64,000 bases of DNA from contig NZ_KI912107.1 in assembly GCF_000517085.1 (NCBI RefSeq), forward strand, positions 3,221,980 through 3,285,979, in the 5' to 3' direction. Within the stretch, counting starts at the first letter, position 1; each line of letters opens with the position of its first letter. The notes beneath the pieces were generated by a model. It was given only the letters and a program-made list of their open reading frames with translations. It had not been told where the DNA came from and did not search any database. This DNA is from Saccharicrinis fermentans DSM 9555 = JCM 21142. Lineage in GTDB: Bacteria > Bacteroidota > Bacteroidia > Bacteroidales > Marinilabiliaceae. Positions 8,619 through 17,893 of the stretch are shown here, in pieces. A program made the position numbers and the translations under genes.

Positions 8619-8719
8619 TAGATCATAAAGCAACAAACTTGATTCATAGCTTGTCACAAACCTAACCAGGTCAATAGCAACCTGTCTTAGGTCTACAGAA
8701 CAAAGACATATACGACAAA

Positions 8720-9997
8720 CTATTCTACCTTTTTCAAAAATCGTTCTTTCCTAAGATATATCCAACCTTTTTTATGTATATCTCTTGACAAAAGAACACG
8801 GGTCACCTTTCCAATAATATGGTTTTCCGGTACAAAACCCCAAAAGCGGCTATCGAAAGAATGCGGTCGGTTATCCCCAATCACCCAATAATAATTCATT
8901 TTAAAAGTATATTCATCGGTTATTTTGCCATTGAGCCAAATCTTGCCATCTATTACTTGCAGTTCATTTTGCTCAAAAACGGTCATGACTCTACTGTAAA
9001 ATGGCAAATTACTAAGCGTCAACTTTATGCTTGTCCCCTTTTTAGGTATATAAATAGGCCCCATATAATGCATATTCCAAAGCAGATGGCTATCAAAGGG
9101 AAATACCAAAGGATCGGGGAAATTCTTTAGCATATAATCAGGCTTCAGGCCTCCATACAAATCTCTCACACGATCATAATCTTGTTGTATGATTTCCCAC
9201 GACAAACCTTTTTCGGTCGTTAATTCACTATAGGGCCTAACACCTTTGTCTTTCAGCGCCTGAACCACATCCTTATCTATGAGGTATCTTCCTATGGACT
9301 CTTGAGGAAAATCAATGTGCATACCATTGACATAACAATCACCATGATCTATAACAATCGAGTCGCCGGGAAGTCCATATAATCTTTTTACAAAACGAGG
9401 ACGGCGCTTAACATCCAGATATTTCAGTTCTGTTTTATCCTTCAATTCAACACTCGCAGCACCGTATAGTCGTTTCAGGTAATAATAACTTTCAGTAGGC
9501 CTACTCTCCAACAAAGTATCCGCTTCAGGAAAATTAAAAATAATCACATCCCCATAAGAGAGCGGAGCACTGCCCTTACTTCTGCCATACGAATGTATAT
9601 CATTGCAAGCATGCCTTGCTCCAGGAATTAATTTATTAACCAACAAAACGTCTCCCACTTGCAAAGTTTGATGCATAGAGGAAGTATGAAAAGTATAAAT
9701 ACCAATAAAATTACCTTGTACAAAAACAAGTACCCAAAGTGCAGCCAATAGGGCAACACTCCATTCAAAATAACAAAAATAAGGCTGCAACCTCTTTTGA
9801 AGATAGCACCAGACTAAATGGCCATAGGATTTTTTGCGCATCGAATCTCCTAAAATAACCATAGCCACAAACGGCAATAAACTTTGCGTCCACACTCCTA
9901 ATAAAAAGAGTAGCGCAGCCACCACTAATTTAACCATCACTCTTAGGTACATTCCTATTTGATTATACAATTTACTACGATGCGTTTCAAGAGGCAT
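8720..9997 (-). CDS. lepB: Signal peptidase I, second of two tandem copies
   Basis: A 425-aa membrane serine peptidase that removes signal peptides from exported proteins. Hydrophobic segments lie at about 20-50 and 75-95. The catalytic serine is in HTSSMHQTLQVGD, the general-base lysine in RFVKRLYGLPGDS, and the conserved GDNRPHSFDSRFWGFVP box is near the C-terminus. Bacteroidota versions carry a long insertion between the lysine box and the C-terminal box, which explains a length well above the proteobacterial norm. It lies 65 bp downstream of another lepB. The internal insertion is shorter than in that paralogue. Confidence 0.93.
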   Translation of the reverse strand: MPLETHRSKLYNQIGMYLRVMVKLVVAALLFLLGVWTQSLLPFVAMVILGDSMRKKSYGHLVWCYLQKRLQPYFCYFEWSVALLAALWVLVFVQGNFIGIYTFHTSSMHQTLQVGDVLLVNKLIPGARHACNDIHSYGRSKGSAPLSYGDVIIFNFPEADTLLESRPTESYYYLKRLYGAASVELKDKTELKYLDVKRRPRFVKRLYGLPGDSIVIDHGDCYVNGMHIDFPQESIGRYLIDKDVVQALKDKGVRPYSELTTEKGLSWEIIQQDYDRVRDLYGGLKPDYMLKNFPDPLVFPFDSHLLWNMHYMGPIYIPKKGTSIKLTLSNLPFYSRVMTVFEQNELQVIDGKIWLNGKITDEYTFKMNYYWVIGDNRPHSFDSRFWGFVPENHIIGKVTRVLLSRDIHKKGWIYLRKERFLKKVE

Positions 9998-10062
9998 AAA
10001 ACAAAAAAGCAGGAGCGAATAACATTACCCCACCCCTGCTTTCAAGTATATTATTCGTTGCC

Positions 10063-11502
10063 TTATTCGTTCACCACCCATTTAAAAAAGCGGTCGAACC
10101 TTATTTTACCACCAAACCACGACTTATCCTTGTTCAAGGATAACCACACCAATATGGGACGTCCAACGATATGATCCTCGGGAACGAAGCCCCAATACCT
10201 GGAGTCAGCGGACTGATGGCGATTATCACCTATCATAAAATAGTAATCCATTTTAAAGGTATACTCATCCGTTTTTTCACCATTAATAAAGAACTCACCA
10301 TTTTTAACCCTCAATTTATTTCCTTCATAAGCTGTGATCACACGATCATAGATTACCAGATTTTCCATGGTCAGTTTTACGGTATCTCCTTTTTTAGGAA
10401 TATATAAGGGACCATAATTATCACGACTCCACATATAGTCTGTACTATAAGGCCAAACGCTGGGTGCCTGTGTAGAATCCACTTTTTCTTCATCCATGGC
10501 CATTTGTCGAATAAAAGGGTAAGTCTTCATTTTTTCAGCTTTTTCCTCCGTCAAAGGCAAACGATAATAAGGTCCCATACCCATATTACTCGCATCCTCA
10601 GCAGATATTTCAAGCTTATCTAAAAACCTACTATTGAGTTTTGTACCATCAGTCATGATGTTATACCAATGCTGTAATCCTGGAGGATTCACAGCTTTTT
10701 TGCCATTAATATAAACCTGATTATGACGAAACTCCAGTGTATCCCCGGCAATGGCAATACATCTCTTCACATAATTATCTCGTCTATCGACAGGTCTGTA
10801 TATCACCTCGCCATAGTAATGCGGGTTTAACAGTATTTGTTGTTTTCCCAACTCACGTAATCTATTATTGATTTCCCATTGACTGGCATTCTCAAACCCT
10901 GCCATCACACTCTTATCACGATAGGCCACTTCCCATCCCTTTCTGCGCGACTCCACATAATAGTCTGGGTTTACATACTTCACAGGCACAGTATCCTGTG
11001 TAGGGAAATTAAAAACCACAATATCATTATTTTCAACTTTGCCCAAGCCTTTTAGGCGATGATAATCCCACTGTGGCCATTCCACATACGATTTAGTATT
11101 TAAAATAGGAATGGTATTTTGTAACAAGGGAAAAGACAGCGGTGTATTGGGAATACGAGGACCATAGCTCACCTTACTCACAAACAAATGATCCCCTACT
11201 AACAAGGATTTTTCAAGAGATGAAGTAGGTATTTTATAATTTTGAAACAAAAAGAGATTAATAAAATACACAGCCACCAAAGCAAAGATCAATGCATCTG
11301 CCCACTCCACAAAAGCACTTGGTTTTTTACCATCTTTGGTTCGTTTCCAAAAACTCCAAGGCACTTTTTTAGAAATATAAATATCGAATATAATCGGTAA
11401 ACCAAGCAATAACCAATAGTTACCTACCCAGATTACCCATAAAAAATATACAAGAGCTGCTATGGAAAATCTAATCCACGTTACAACAGATTTTTTTGGC
11501 AT
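10063..11502 (-). CDS. lepB: Signal peptidase I, first of two tandem copies
   Basis: A 479-aa signal peptidase I with two membrane segments (about 8-40 and 65-85), the serine box IPTSSLEKSLLVGDH, the lysine box NYVKRCIAIAGDT and the GDNRHQSADSRYWGFVP box. The insertion between the lysine and C-terminal boxes is long (about 120 residues). It starts 16 bp after the dapB stop, so the two are likely co-transcribed. The neighbouring paralogue at 8720-9997 keeps the catalytic pair too, so both copies are predicted active. Confidence 0.93.
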   Translation of the reverse strand: MPKKSVVTWIRFSIAALVYFLWVIWVGNYWLLLGLPIIFDIYISKKVPWSFWKRTKDGKKPSAFVEWADALIFALVAVYFINLFLFQNYKIPTSSLEKSLLVGDHLFVSKVSYGPRIPNTPLSFPLLQNTIPILNTKSYVEWPQWDYHRLKGLGKVENNDIVVFNFPTQDTVPVKYVNPDYYVESRRKGWEVAYRDKSVMAGFENASQWEINNRLRELGKQQILLNPHYYGEVIYRPVDRRDNYVKRCIAIAGDTLEFRHNQVYINGKKAVNPPGLQHWYNIMTDGTKLNSRFLDKLEISAEDASNMGMGPYYRLPLTEEKAEKMKTYPFIRQMAMDEEKVDSTQAPSVWPYSTDYMWSRDNYGPLYIPKKGDTVKLTMENLVIYDRVITAYEGNKLRVKNGEFFINGEKTDEYTFKMDYYFMIGDNRHQSADSRYWGFVPEDHIVGRPILVWLSLNKDKSWFGGKIRFDRFFKWVVNE

Positions 11503-11518
11503 AATAATTAAGTTTTAG

Positions 11519-12235
11519 TTAAAATTTAAGCATATCACCCATCCCCAGGAATCCTTTATTCTTTGCTGTGAATTCAGCAGCGAGTACAGCGCCCAAAGCA
11601 AATCCTTTGCGTGACTTAGCGCTATGGTGAATAATAATTTCATCCACTTCAGAATCATAAATAACAGTATGAATACCAGGCACTTCCTCTCTACGAAAGG
11701 CTTCAATTTGAATTTCATTATCTTTTGGAAATTGATCTTCAGTCCAACCTGTTTTACCATCCAATTGATCAATAATACCTTCGGCGAGGGTGATAGCAGT
11801 TCCACTGGGACTATCCTTTTTATGAATATGATGTGTTTCTTCCATAGATACTTCATAGCCTGACACACCATTCATCAATTGCGCTAATTTCTTATTGATC
11901 TCAAAAAAGACATTCACCCCTACACTGAAGTTAGAAGCATAAAAAAAAGTTTGTCCCTTATTTTCACATTGTTCCTTTATGTCGTTTAACTTATTAAGCC
12001 AACCGGTGGTACCAGACACAACCGGTTTATTTCGTTTAAAACACTCCATATAATTACCATAAGCCGCTGCGGGCATGGTAAACTCAATGGCTACATCGGC
12101 AGCAGCAAATCCTTCCCCATCGAAGGCATCTCCGCTCTGCATATCTATCCTGGCTGTAATGTTATGACCTCTTTCCTGAGCAATCTTTTCTATTTCCTTG
12201 CCCATTTTACCATAACCTATTAACGCAATATTCAT
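11519..12235 (-). CDS. dapB: 4-hydroxy-tetrahydrodipicolinate reductase
   Basis: A 238-aa NAD(P)H-dependent reductase of the diaminopimelate/lysine pathway, cytoplasmic. The N-terminus MNIALIGYGKMGKEI is the Rossmann motif, GTTGWL lies near residue 75, and EETHHIHKKDSPSGTA contains the catalytic His and the substrate-binding Lys/SGT segment. Length is slightly below the usual 240-270 aa, as common in Bacteroidota. It is the first gene of a minus-strand run with two signal peptidases. A TATCTTTG box lies about 80 bp upstream. Confidence 0.95.
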   Translation of the reverse strand: MNIALIGYGKMGKEIEKIAQERGHNITARIDMQSGDAFDGEGFAAADVAIEFTMPAAAYGNYMECFKRNKPVVSGTTGWLNKLNDIKEQCENKGQTFFYASNFSVGVNVFFEINKKLAQLMNGVSGYEVSMEETHHIHKKDSPSGTAITLAEGIIDQLDGKTGWTEDQFPKDNEIQIEAFRREEVPGIHTVIYDSEVDEIIIHHSAKSRKGFALGAVLAAEFTAKNKGFLGMGDMLKF

Positions 12236-12315
12236 AAAGTAGATGTTTATTTAAGAGATTTTTAAGCTGTACTACCCACTAAAAATCTTTTCAAATTATT
12301 TTTATAAGATAAGAA

Positions 12316-12323
12316 CAAAGATA
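12316..12323 (-). promoter_or_regulatory. Probable -7 box of dapB promoter
   Basis: TATCTTTG on the minus strand fits the Bacteroidota TANNTTTG -7 consensus. It lies 81 bp before the dapB start. The -33 element is not clear. Confidence 0.5.
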
Positions 12324-12483
12324 AGAGACTAACTAACATAAAGATGAGTTAACATCGGCTTTAACCAAATATTAACCTCTCCTAATCTCTCCATCTTTGA
12401 TTGAATTCTCATATATATTAGTTTGGCAAATATAAAAAAGATAGTTATCAAAGCGCAAACAATAGCGTAAATTCACCCATAAG

Positions 12484-12530
12484 GCAAAAAAAAGGGCAAA
12501 GAAGCTATATACCTCTCTGCCCTTTTATAA
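12484..12530 (-). terminator. Intrinsic terminator after rplT
   Basis: On the minus strand AAAAGGGCAGAGAGG pairs with CTTCTTTGCCCTTT, followed by a run of T. It lies about 20 bp after the rplT stop and closes the thrS-infC-rpmI-rplT operon. The rest of 12236-12547 holds only the dapB leader and promoter. Confidence 0.85.
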
Positions 12531-12547
12531 AAGTTAAATCCTCTGTA

Positions 12548-12898
12548 CTAATTAGCCATGGCTTTTTGCACAACTGCTTTAAAAGCATCTGGATGGTTAA
12601 CAGCTAAGTCTGCAAGAACTTTTCTATTAATCTCAATATTTTGTTTGGTCATTGCACCCATCAATTTAGAATAAGAAACTCCTTCGATACGTGCAGCAGC
12701 GTTGATTCGTTGAATCCAAAGTGCTCTAAACTGACCTTTCTTTCTTTTTCTGTCGCGGTAAGCATATCCTAAACCTTTTTCATAGGTATTCTTAGCTACC
12801 GTCCACACATTTTTTCTACGTCCAAAGTTACCTTTGGTGGCTTTTAAAATCTTTTTTCTACGTGCTCTTGAAGCAACCGCATTTACTGATCTTGGCAT
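12548..12898 (-). CDS. rplT: 50S ribosomal protein L20
   Basis: A 116-aa basic protein with the standard L20 start ([18 protein letters not shown]), [14 protein letters not shown], and the C-terminal [21 protein letters not shown]20 binds 23S rRNA early in large-subunit assembly and is usually autoregulatory for this operon. It is the last gene of the operon, 93 bp after rpmI, with a strong terminator directly behind. Confidence 0.98.
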   Translation of the reverse strand: MPRSVNAVASRARRKKILKATKGNFGRRKNVWTVAKNTYEKGLGYAYRDRKRKKGQFRALWIQRINAAARIEGVSYSKLMGAMTKQNIEINRKVLADLAVNHPDAFKAVVQKAMAN

Positions 12899-12991
12899 TT
12901 TTACATGTTTTAGAATGACTAGCGTCCTGCTTACAGGATCTTTCAGCTAACTTCATTCGATTAATAATTTTTTACTTAAGGATGCTCCTTA

Positions 12992-13189
12992 TTACTTCAT
13001 GTTCAAACACAACTTGATATTACTCTCGTCGGCTGGATGAACTAAAGTTGCGTAAGTAAGATTTCTCTTTTGCTTTTTTGTCTTTTTAGTCAAAATATGA
13101 CTTTTAAAGGCATGCTTTCTTTTAATCTTACCGCTTCCAGTGATCGTAAAACGCTTTTTCGCACTGGATTTCGTCTTCATCTTTGGCAT
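12992..13189 (-). CDS. rpmI: 50S ribosomal protein L35
   Basis: A 65-aa basic protein starting [20 protein letters not shown] with the typical [21 protein letters not shown] block. It lies between infC and rplT as in nearly all bacteria. The C-terminus ([15 protein letters not shown]) is the Bacteroidota form. Confidence 0.97.
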   Translation of the reverse strand: MPKMKTKSSAKKRFTITGSGKIKRKHAFKSHILTKKTKKQKRNLTYATLVHPADESNIKLCLNMK

Positions 13190-13223
13190 TGTACTATTAT
13201 TAAAATGTTTATATAATTGAAGC

Positions 13224-13778
13224 TTACTTCTTCACTTTTTTAGGTGAAAGGAAAATGATCATCCTTTTACCTTCAAGTTTAGGTAGCTGCTCAACCTTTC
13301 CAAATTCTTCCAGATCCTGAGCAAATCTCAACAATAAGATCTCACCTTTCTCTTTGAACAAAATAGAACGCCCTTTAAAAAACACATAGGCCTTTACTTT
13401 TGCTCCTTCTGAAAGAAATTTTTCAGCATGCTTCAGCTTAAAGTTATAATCATGATCATCGGTATTAGGTCCAAACCTAATTTCCTTTACAATCACTTTT
13501 ACAGCTTTAGACTTCAGTTCTTTTTGCTTACGTTTTTGCTGATACAGAAATTTCTGATAATCAGTAATTCGACATACGGGAGGATCTGCTTTAGGAGAAA
13601 TCTCCACCAAATCCAACCTATCAGCCATTTTTATGGCTTCAGATGTAGAATAAACCCCCGGTTCATCAACGTTTTCACCAACTAGTCTAACTTTTGGAAT
13701 TCTTATTTCGTTATTTACACGAAAATTTGGTGTATCCTTCTGCGGCGGACCGCTGTTCCTTCTTCTATTAAGTGCTAT
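13224..13778 (-). CDS. infC: Translation initiation factor IF-3, probable AUA start
   Basis: IF-3 (184 aa) binds the 30S subunit and checks the start codon. An in-frame ATG at 13628 would give only 134 aa and cut off the N-terminal domain. The frame is open upstream and encodes the expected [19 protein letters not shown] and [10 protein letters not shown]. The best start is ATA at 13776-13778, preceded by GGAGG with an 8-base spacer. Non-AUG starts that IF-3 itself rejects are the known basis of infC autoregulation (AUU in E. coli), so AUA fits the logic. It follows thrS by 34 bp. Confidence 0.92.
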   Translation of the reverse strand: MALNRRRNSGPPQKDTPNFRVNNEIRIPKVRLVGENVDEPGVYSTSEAIKMADRLDLVEISPKADPPVCRITDYQKFLYQQKRKQKELKSKAVKVIVKEIRFGPNTDDHDYNFKLKHAEKFLSEGAKVKAYVFFKGRSILFKEKGEILLLRFAQDLEEFGKVEQLPKLEGKRMIIFLSPKKVKK

Positions 13779-13812
13779 TTTAAGATCCTCCTTTAATTTA
13801 ATTAATATTCAT

Positions 13813-15762
13813 TTATGCTTCAATCGCAGAAAGTTGTTCTTCAACTTCCTTATTGATAAATTCCGAAAATTCTTCAATGGTCATGGTTCCTTTATCACCA
13901 TCACCTTGCTTACGTACCGAAACAGTATTTGTTTCTGCTTCTTTCTCTCCAACAATAAGCAGAAAGGGTATACGTTTCAGTTCGTTATCCCGAATTTTCC
14001 GCCCGATTTTCTCATTACGGTCGTCTAAAACGCTGCGAATATCGGAATTATTCAGGACATTTGAAACTTTTTTTGCGTAATCATTATATTTTTCACTAAT
14101 TGGCAAAACAACCACTTGTTCAGGAGTTAACCACAGCGGGAATTTTCCAGCTGTATGTTCAATCAATACCGCCACAAAACGCTCCATACTTCCAAACGGT
14201 GCTCTATGTATCATGACCGGGCGATGTTTAACTCCATCGCCACCCATATACTCCAATTCAAAACGCTCGGGCAAGTTATAATCTACTTGAATAGTGCCCA
14301 ACTGCCATTTACGGCCAATGGCATCACGAACCATAAAGTCAAGCTTAGGACCATAAAATGCCGCTTCGCCATATTCTACAATCGTCTCCATGCCTCTCTC
14401 TTGACAAGCCTCCACAATAGCAGACTCAGCCTTTTCCCAGTTCTCATCACTACCGATATACTTACTTCTATCTTCCTGATCACGCAGAGACACTTGCGTA
14501 ATAAAATCTTTAAAATCCAAAGCCTTAAAGATATAAAGAATAATATCTATTACCTTCTTAAACTCCTCTTTTAACTGATCTGGTGCACAAAAAATATGTG
14601 CATCATCCTGGGTAAATCCTCTTACTCTTGTGAGACCATGCAATTCACCACTCTGCTCATAACGATAAACGGTACCAAACTCGGCCATACGAATAGGCAA
14701 ATCTTTATAAGACACAGGCTTCACCTTGTATATCTCACAATGATGAGGACAATTCATCGGTTTCAGCAAAAACTCTTCACCTTCGGTAGGTGTAGTAATA
14801 GGCTGAAATGAATCTTTTCCGTATTTGGCATAATGGCCAGAAGTGACATATAGCTCCTTATTCCCAATATGGGGAGTAATAACCTGTTGATAACCATATT
14901 GCAACTGAACCTTTTTTAAAAAGTTCTCTAGACGCTCACGCAACTTCGCACCCTTAGGCAACCACAAAGGCAAGCCCTGACCCACTCGTTGCGAAAAAGC
15001 AAACAATTCCAACTCTTTCCCTATCTTACGATGATCACGTTTTTGAGCTTCTTCCAACCTCACCATATACTCATCCAGCATCTTTTGCTTTGGAAAAGTA
15101 ATGGCATAAACACGCGTTAATTGCTTACGTGTTTCATCCCCTCTCCAATAGGCACCGGCAATACTCAATACCTTAATGGCCTTTACCACCTCAGTAGAAG
15201 GCAAGTGTGGCCCACGGCAAAGATCTGTAAAAGCACCTTGTTTATAAAATGTGATGGTACCATCTTCTAGCTCATTAATCAACTCCAGCTTATACTCATC
15301 ATCTTTATCTGTAAAATACTTAAGCGCGTCAGCCTTACTCACTTCGGTGCGTACATAGGCATTTTTTTGACGTGCCAGCTCTTTCATCTTGGCTTCAATC
15401 CGAGGCATATCCGCATCACGTAGCACAATATCCTCACCCGGATCTACATCATAATAGAATCCATTTTCAATGGAAGGACCTATACCAAATTTCATACCTG
15501 GATACAAAGCTTCCAAGGCCTCAGCCATAAGGTGAGCCGAAGAGTGCCAAAAAGCATGTTTCCCTTCATCATCCTCCCATTTATACAATTTAATGGAGGC
15601 ATCTGTATTGATTGGACGTGTAAGATCCCACGTTTCATCATTAACTGAAATCGATAAAACTTCTTTTGCCAAACGAGGACTAATACTCTTGGCTATTTCC
15701 AAACCGGTTACTCCGGCTTCATATTCTCTTACACTGTTATCTGGTAAGGTTATTTTAACCAT
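13813..15762 (-). CDS. thrS: Threonyl-tRNA synthetase
   Basis: A 649-aa class II synthetase that charges tRNA-Thr. I took the ATG at 15762 ([17 protein letters not shown]), the normal TGS-domain start, rather than an ATG 18 codons earlier. Domains: TGS (1-60), editing domain with [11 protein letters not shown] (about 73-80) and the Cys/His motif CRGPH, catalytic core with [11 protein letters not shown] and [14 protein letters not shown], then the anticodon-binding domain (about 540-649). It heads the thrS-infC-rpmI-rplT operon. Confidence 0.97.
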   Translation of the reverse strand: MVKITLPDNSVREYEAGVTGLEIAKSISPRLAKEVLSISVNDETWDLTRPINTDASIKLYKWEDDEGKHAFWHSSAHLMAEALEALYPGMKFGIGPSIENGFYYDVDPGEDIVLRDADMPRIEAKMKELARQKNAYVRTEVSKADALKYFTDKDDEYKLELINELEDGTITFYKQGAFTDLCRGPHLPSTEVVKAIKVLSIAGAYWRGDETRKQLTRVYAITFPKQKMLDEYMVRLEEAQKRDHRKIGKELELFAFSQRVGQGLPLWLPKGAKLRERLENFLKKVQLQYGYQQVITPHIGNKELYVTSGHYAKYGKDSFQPITTPTEGEEFLLKPMNCPHHCEIYKVKPVSYKDLPIRMAEFGTVYRYEQSGELHGLTRVRGFTQDDAHIFCAPDQLKEEFKKVIDIILYIFKALDFKDFITQVSLRDQEDRSKYIGSDENWEKAESAIVEACQERGMETIVEYGEAAFYGPKLDFMVRDAIGRKWQLGTIQVDYNLPERFELEYMGGDGVKHRPVMIHRAPFGSMERFVAVLIEHTAGKFPLWLTPEQVVVLPISEKYNDYAKKVSNVLNNSDIRSVLDDRNEKIGRKIRDNELKRIPFLLIVGEKEAETNTVSVRKQGDGDKGTMTIEEFSEFINKEVEEQLSAIEA

Positions 15763-15845
15763 GTTTCTTAAATTATTTGTCAATTCTGAATTATACGAAC
15801 ACCCAAAAATCAACAAAAGTTAATAGTTCATTATAAAAAGAACGA

Positions 15846-15853
15846 CAAAGATA
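15846..15853 (-). promoter_or_regulatory. Probable -7 box of thrS operon promoter
   Basis: TATCTTTG on the minus strand, about 84 bp upstream of the thrS start, matches TANNTTTG. The remaining bases of 15763-16057 show no gene. Confidence 0.5.
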
Positions 15854-16057
15854 AATAATATTTGTTAGTGTGATATAAGGATCGTTCATTTTAATTTTAT
15901 GTCATAGAATGATTGAATGCAATTGGCTCATTTTTTTCATATTTCCAACAAACCTCTCATCCCATATCATCCTTATCAGTAACAGATCACGCTTAAAGGC
16001 TAGCTCGATTAAAAGAAAACCTTTATGTTGTTCACAAATAGAACTCCATAAGACGAA

Positions 16058-17473
16058 TTACTTTACCAATTGCCGAATCATTCCGTTAAAAACAAAATAA
16101 TGAAAGGGAGAAACCAAATACCAATATATCCTTCCTTTTAATCCTTTAGGTCGAAAAGTAGCCGTTTGCACAAGCATATCATCCTCCAATTTAAATTCTA
16201 ACCAAGCCTCTCCCGGGAGTTTCATTTCTGCCAGCAGCAGTAATCTACCCTCCTGCTTATTGGCATATAATACGCGCCAAAAATCCAGCGCATCACCAGG
16301 TTGTATATGCGTAAGATGGGTACGCCCCCTACGTAACCCCACCCCTCCGAACAAACTATCCACCAATCCTCTAATACTCCATAACCAGGTGGCATAATAC
16401 CAACCAGTAGAACCTCCAATATTCCAAATCTTATTCAAACAGCTTTGTCTATCAGCAATACCCATTCTTTTTATATCCTTGAAACAGCCATAGTTAGGCA
16501 CTTGAATAAATTCAGAGATTCTAAAATTCATTTGTCCACTCACCATTGAATCTTTCCAACTGGACACAATTTCATTTTGTGCTATTTTTTTAAATGCTTT
16601 TCGCAAAGCCTCTTCATATTTAACAGGTGATATTCCCACAATATCATTTATCTCCGCACTTCTCGCTACCACCTCAACTTTCATACTATCCACCAAAGAA
16701 GTAGCCAACATATAAGAGGTTGATGTAACAAAGTATAACCAGTAAGACGACAGCCGAGGACTCATGATTGGCAGAGTATAAATTCGCCTCTTTAAACCGC
16801 GCACAGCAGCAAACCTCAATAACATATCCTTATAAGTAAGCACCTCGGGCCCTCCCACATCAAAAGTTCTATTAAAAACCTGAGGAAGATGGAGCACTCC
16901 CACCAGGAGCTTAACCACATCTGACACACCAATGGGTTGACACTTGGTTAGGAGCCATTTAGGTGCTATCATAACAGGTAACTTCTCCACCAGATCTCTA
17001 ATAATTTCAAAGGAAGCACTACCCGAACCGATGATAATACCTGCTCTAAGAGTAGTTAAGGCATACTTTCCTTTATTTAATTCTTCCTCCACATTTTTTC
17101 TAGAACTAAGATGCTTAGATAACTCATGGTCATTGACAATACCACTCAGATAAATCACCTGTAGCACACCAATATCATTCATTCTCTCTCTAAAATGATT
17201 GGCAGACAAAGCTTCCTGACGCTCATAGTCTCTGCTACCCGACATCGAATGAACCAGATAATAAGCAACATCAATGTCATTGGGTATAGCATCTAAGGTA
17301 TCCTCCTCCAACAAATCCACCTCAACGATTTCCAAATTATCCACCAATGATGGCTCCGGTGAAAATCGCCTTTTATCTCTCACACAACATACTACCTGGT
17401 ATCCAGCCTGCACTAAAACAGGTAATAACCTTTTCCCCACATATCCTGTTGCTCCCGTTAATAATACTTTCAT
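16058..17473 (-). CDS. SDR family oxidoreductase with DUF2867 C-terminus
   Basis: The protein is 471 aa from the ATG at 17473 (MKVLLTGATGYVGKRLLPVL), chosen because the nucleotide-binding motif TGATGYVG begins there and the extension upstream runs into a palindromic repeat. The N-terminal half is an extended-SDR/NmrA-like Rossmann domain (DVAYYLVHSMSG, YLSGIVND, then TLRAGIIIGSGSASFEI). The C-terminal 150 residues (GWYYATWLWSIRG, then GDALDFWRVLY and the last WYLVSPFHYFVFNGM) match the DUF2867 type. The substrate is not known. It is a single gene on the minus strand. Confidence 0.8.
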   Translation of the reverse strand: MKVLLTGATGYVGKRLLPVLVQAGYQVVCCVRDKRRFSPEPSLVDNLEIVEVDLLEEDTLDAIPNDIDVAYYLVHSMSGSRDYERQEALSANHFRERMNDIGVLQVIYLSGIVNDHELSKHLSSRKNVEEELNKGKYALTTLRAGIIIGSGSASFEIIRDLVEKLPVMIAPKWLLTKCQPIGVSDVVKLLVGVLHLPQVFNRTFDVGGPEVLTYKDMLLRFAAVRGLKRRIYTLPIMSPRLSSYWLYFVTSTSYMLATSLVDSMKVEVVARSAEINDIVGISPVKYEEALRKAFKKIAQNEIVSSWKDSMVSGQMNFRISEFIQVPNYGCFKDIKRMGIADRQSCLNKIWNIGGSTGWYYATWLWSIRGLVDSLFGGVGLRRGRTHLTHIQPGDALDFWRVLYANKQEGRLLLLAEMKLPGEAWLEFKLEDDMLVQTATFRPKGLKGRIYWYLVSPFHYFVFNGMIRQLVK

Positions 17474-17497
17474 ATGTTTATATTTTCTTTCAAAAGT

Positions 17498-17563
17498 CAT
17501 ATGGAACTCGCCAGAAAGAATTATCCCTCTGTGTGTGAAGCTATTCTCATGGCTCGTTTCATA
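17498..17563. repeat. CATATG-type palindromic repeat (copy c)
   Basis: Arms CATATGGAACTCGCC and GGCTCGTTTCATA, centre CTGTGTGTGAAG. It lies 25 bp upstream of the SDR gene start, so it may be in its 5' leader. Confidence 0.8.
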
Positions 17564-17641
17564 CAATATAGTTCTTTATCTCCTGAATTACATTATCAAT
17601 CATCAGAATCTACTTTCAATCATACATTTAGGATCTTCCTT

Positions 17642-17707
17642 CAATGAAACTCATCGAAATGAATCATCCTGCCTTTGTGCGAAACAATTCTCAGGGCTCG
17701 TTTCATT
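17642..17707. repeat. CATATG-type palindromic repeat (copy d)
   Basis: A variant with arms CAATGAAACTCATCG and GGGCTCGTTTCATTG. The ends changed together (CAATG/CATTG), keeping pairing, which argues that the stem matters. Confidence 0.7.
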
Positions 17708-17740
17708 GATACTAGGATACATATTGCAATAGTCATCTTT

Positions 17741-17794
17741 CCATGTAAAAACGTTGAATTCATCCCTCCAACCATCGTCATGGTTCGTTTCACA
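17741..17794. repeat. CATATG-type palindromic repeat, degenerate (copy e)
   Basis: A shortened copy ending GTCATGGTTCGTTTCACATAA with a weak left arm. The divergent region 17474-17893 thus holds three of these elements and the DPP-IV promoter. Confidence 0.45.
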
Positions 17795-17820
17795 TAAACG
17801 CTTTGCAAAATCCTGAATAA

Positions 17821-17851
17821 TTTGATTTAGGCCTTGTTTTTGTTAGTTTTG
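17821..17851 (+). promoter_or_regulatory. Bacteroidota promoter of DPP-IV gene
   Basis: TTTG at 17821-17824 and TAGTTTTG at 17844-17851 are separated by 19 bp, a good match to the TTTG/TANNTTTG consensus. It lies 42 bp before the start codon. Confidence 0.65.
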
Positions 17852-17893
17852 TTTGATTAAAAAATAGTTTCATCCACAAATAAGCGCACAATA

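Noticed and set aside
15763-16057. T-box or other riboswitch upstream of thrS
   Set aside because: No T-box consensus or antiterminator-like structure was found; such elements are not expected in Bacteroidota.
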